The position numbers and the translations under genes are program-made. DNA of 64,000 nucleotides, taken from Actinomycetota bacterium (lineage in GTDB: Bacteria > Actinomycetota > Actinomycetes > Mycobacteriales > Micromonosporaceae). The notes beneath the pieces were generated by a model. It was not told the DNA's origin. It saw only the letters and a list, made by a program, of their open reading frames with translations, and did no database searches. Shown one piece after another: positions 62,399 to 64,000 of this stretch; position 1 is the first letter of the stretch, and every line of letters begins with the position of its first letter. The stretch lies in NCBI GenBank assembly GCA_005885555.1, contig VAWN01000100.1:70481-134480 (forward strand). Reading direction: 5' to 3'.

Positions 62399-63907
62399 TC
62401 AGTTGGAGGTGATCGCTTCGAGCAGGTCCTTGGCACTCGGGCAGCGGTCGAACAGCGCCCCGACGTGCGACCTGGTGCCCCGCAGCGGCTCCATCATCGG
62501 TACCCGGACCAGCGACTCCCGACCGACGTCGAAGATCACCGAGTCCCAGCTGGCGGCGACCACCTCGGAGGCGTACTGCGCCAGGCACCGGCCGCGGAAG
62601 TATGCCCGGGTGTCCTCCGGCGGCTCCACCATCGCCCTGCGCACCTCGTCCGGCCCGAACAGCGTCTGCATCGAGCCGCGCGCGACCAGCCGGTGGTACA
62701 GCCCCTTCTCCGGCCGCACGTCCGAGTACTGCAGGTCGACCAGTTGCAGCTTCGAGGAGGCCCAGCCGAGGTTCTCCCGCTCCCGGTACCCCTCCAACAG
62801 CCGCAGCTTGGCCACCCAGTCCAGTTCGCCGGCGCACTCCATCGGGTCGCGGCCCAGCCGGTCCAGCACCGACTCCCAACGGCCGAGCACGTCCTCGGTC
62901 TGCTCGTCGCCGCCACGCCGGTCGACGAACGCCCGCGCCCGCTCGAAGAACGCCCACTGCAGGTCCAGCGCGGTCAGCCGGCGCCCGTCGCGCAGCTTGA
63001 TCCGGTGCTTGAGCGTCGGGTCGTGGCTGACGTGCTTGAGCTCGCCGACCGGGTCGGCGATGCCCAGGTCGGCGCTGAGCGCCTTGTCCTCGATCATCTC
63101 CAGGATCAGCGCGGTGGTGCCGACCTTCAGGTACGTGGAGATCTCCGACAGGTTCGCGTCGCCGATGATGACGTGCAGCCGCCGGTACTTGTCGGCGTCG
63201 GCGTGCGGTTCGTCCCGGGTGTTGATGATCGGGCGCTTCAGCGTGGTCTCCAGGCCGACCTCGACCTCGAAGAAGTCGGCGCGCTGGGAGATCTGGAAGC
63301 CGGGCTGGCTGCCGTCCTGCCCCATGCCGACCCGGCCGGAACCGCAGACGATCTGGCGGGTCACGAAGAACGGGGTGAGGAACTGCACGATGTCGGCGAA
63401 CGGCGTCTGCCGCTTCATCAGGTAGTTCTCGTGGGCGCCGTAGCTGACACCCTTGTTGTCGGTGTTGTTCTTGTACAGGTGGATCGGCGCGCTGCCCGGG
63501 ATGGTCGCCGCGCGGCGGGCCGCCTCCGCCATCACCCGCTCGCCGGCCTTGTCCCACAGCACCACGTCACGCGGGTTGGTGACCTCCGGCGTCGAGTACT
63601 CCGGGTGGGCGTGGTCGACATAGAGCCGGGCACCGTTGGTCAGTATCACGTTGGCCAGGCCGAGGTCCTCGTCGGCCAGGGCCTCCGACGGGTCGTAGAG
63701 CGCGCCGGAGTAGGTGAAGCCGCGCGCGTCGCGCAGCGGCGACTCCTCCTCGTAGTCCCATCGGGCCCGGCCGCCGCGGTTGAGCTCCGGGCGGGCGCCG
63801 TAGGCGTTGACGATCTGCGACGAGGTGACCATCGGGTTGGCGCCGGGCTGCCCCGGCACCGAGATGCCGTACTCGACCTCGGTACCCATGACCCGCCGAA
63901 CGCTCAT
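62399..63907 (-). CDS. dop: Depupylase Dop
   Basis: 502 residues. GTEVEYGIS with the ATP/Mg acids, a Dop loop (about 38-82, rich in Gly and Arg) absent in Paf[18 protein letters not shown] with catalytic Asp98, and [22 protein letters not shown]. It removes Pup from substrates and, in species with Pup ending in Gln, deamidates Pup; the second role is not required here. First gene of the locus on the minus strand; the ARC/Mpa ATPase should lie just outside the window. Confidence 0.95.
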   Translation of the reverse strand: MSVRRVMGTEVEYGISVPGQPGANPMVTSSQIVNAYGARPELNRGGRARWDYEEESPLRDARGFTYSGALYDPSEALADEDLGLANVILTNGARLYVDHAHPEYSTPEVTNPRDVVLWDKAGERVMAEAARRAATIPGSAPIHLYKNNTDNKGVSYGAHENYLMKRQTPFADIVQFLTPFFVTRQIVCGSGRVGMGQDGSQPGFQISQRADFFEVEVGLETTLKRPIINTRDEPHADADKYRRLHVIIGDANLSEISTYLKVGTTALILEMIEDKALSADLGIADPVGELKHVSHDPTLKHRIKLRDGRRLTALDLQWAFFERARAFVDRRGGDEQTEDVLGRWESVLDRLGRDPMECAGELDWVAKLRLLEGYRERENLGWASSKLQLVDLQYSDVRPEKGLYHRLVARGSMQTLFGPDEVRRAMVEPPEDTRAYFRGRCLAQYASEVVAASWDSVIFDVGRESLVRVPMMEPLRGTRSHVGALFDRCPSAKDLLEAITSN

Positions 63908-64000
63908 GTGCCCACTCCGGTTGTCTTGGCGGGTCGGCGCTGCGTGGACACATGGGGCTCCACGGCACTGAGCCAGCCGATTCGCTCGCTGCGCTCGCTC

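Noticed and set aside
63981..64000. CGCTCGCTGCGCTCGCTC run at the window end
   Set aside because: Resembles a common intergenic filler in high-GC actinobacteria and is cut by the window edge; nothing more can be said.

Overview
High-GC actinobacterial chromosome, roughly 70% G+C or more, with GTG and even TTG starts and dense head-to-tail gene packing. The actinobacterial identity rests on a complete Pup-proteasome locus (dop-pup-prcB-prcA ... pafA ... pafB-pafC-tatA-tatC), RbpA, a HelY-type helicase, a DUF3866 protein and a separate lnt-ppm pair. The strong local preference for GTAC/GGTACC and the overall gene set look like Micromonosporaceae (an Actinocatenispora-like genome would fit), but the genus cannot be fixed from sequence alone. 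No rRNA, tRNA, CRISPR array, insertion sequence or prophage was seen; this is chromosomal core and near-core DNA.

Layout. 1-5652: a membrane-linked cluster with a two-TM GrpE-like protein, a bacterial dynamin-like GTPase, a very acidic disordered protein, an HdeD-type membrane protein and a tail-anchored Hsp70 ATPase that lacks the substrate-binding domain. 5743-8335: glycerophosphodiesterase, UMF1-type MFS transporter, small membrane protein. 8347-16795: a form II CO-dehydrogenase-like molybdenum hydroxylase (coxS-coxL-coxM-coxG) with its maturation genes (MobA-like, MoxR/CoxD-like, CoxE-like, XdhC-like). 16833-25409: a peptidoglycan-binding protein, then a minus-strand glycolate/glyoxylate operon (methyltransferase, malate synthase, glcD, glcE, glcF, LctP/GlcA permease). 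25612-28912: rbpA with a textbook SigR-type promoter, fxsA, ppm, lnt. 28913-29427: the only gene-free stretch above 300 bp. 29428-37429: a lysine 2,3-/5,6-aminomutase locus (kamA divergent from kdd-amidohydrolase-kamD-kamE-kal-mutL-like) that lacks the kce cleavage enzyme. 37465-46257: serine hydrolase, csbD, TetR with a frameshifted alpha/beta hydrolase, histidine phosphatase, Lrp, an ECF42 sigma/DGPF pair, a 33-residue membrane peptide, acyl-CoA dehydrogenase, 5'-3' exonuclease. 46250-51306: HelY, HAD hydrolase, hsp20 behind a CIRCE element, lipid kinase. 51316-63907: tatC, tatA, pafC, pafB, DUF3866, chemoreceptor, pafA, PEP-mutase-family protein, prcA, prcB, pup and dop.

How it works together. 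Three metabolic modules stand out: trace-gas or aldehyde/purine-type hydroxylation (cox-like), two-carbon acid use (glycolate to glyoxylate to malate), and lysine breakdown through beta-lysine and 3,5-diaminohexanoate. Stress control is visible in cis: SigR at rbpA, CIRCE at hsp20, an ECF42-type site at the DGPF gene and a palindrome between tetR and its neighbour. The proteasome locus encodes a Pup that already ends in Glu, so Dop is needed here only for depupylation. Small exact tandem duplications of 16-18 bp sit at several gene borders, and an 11-bp palindrome TCCACWGTGGA recurs inside unrelated genes.
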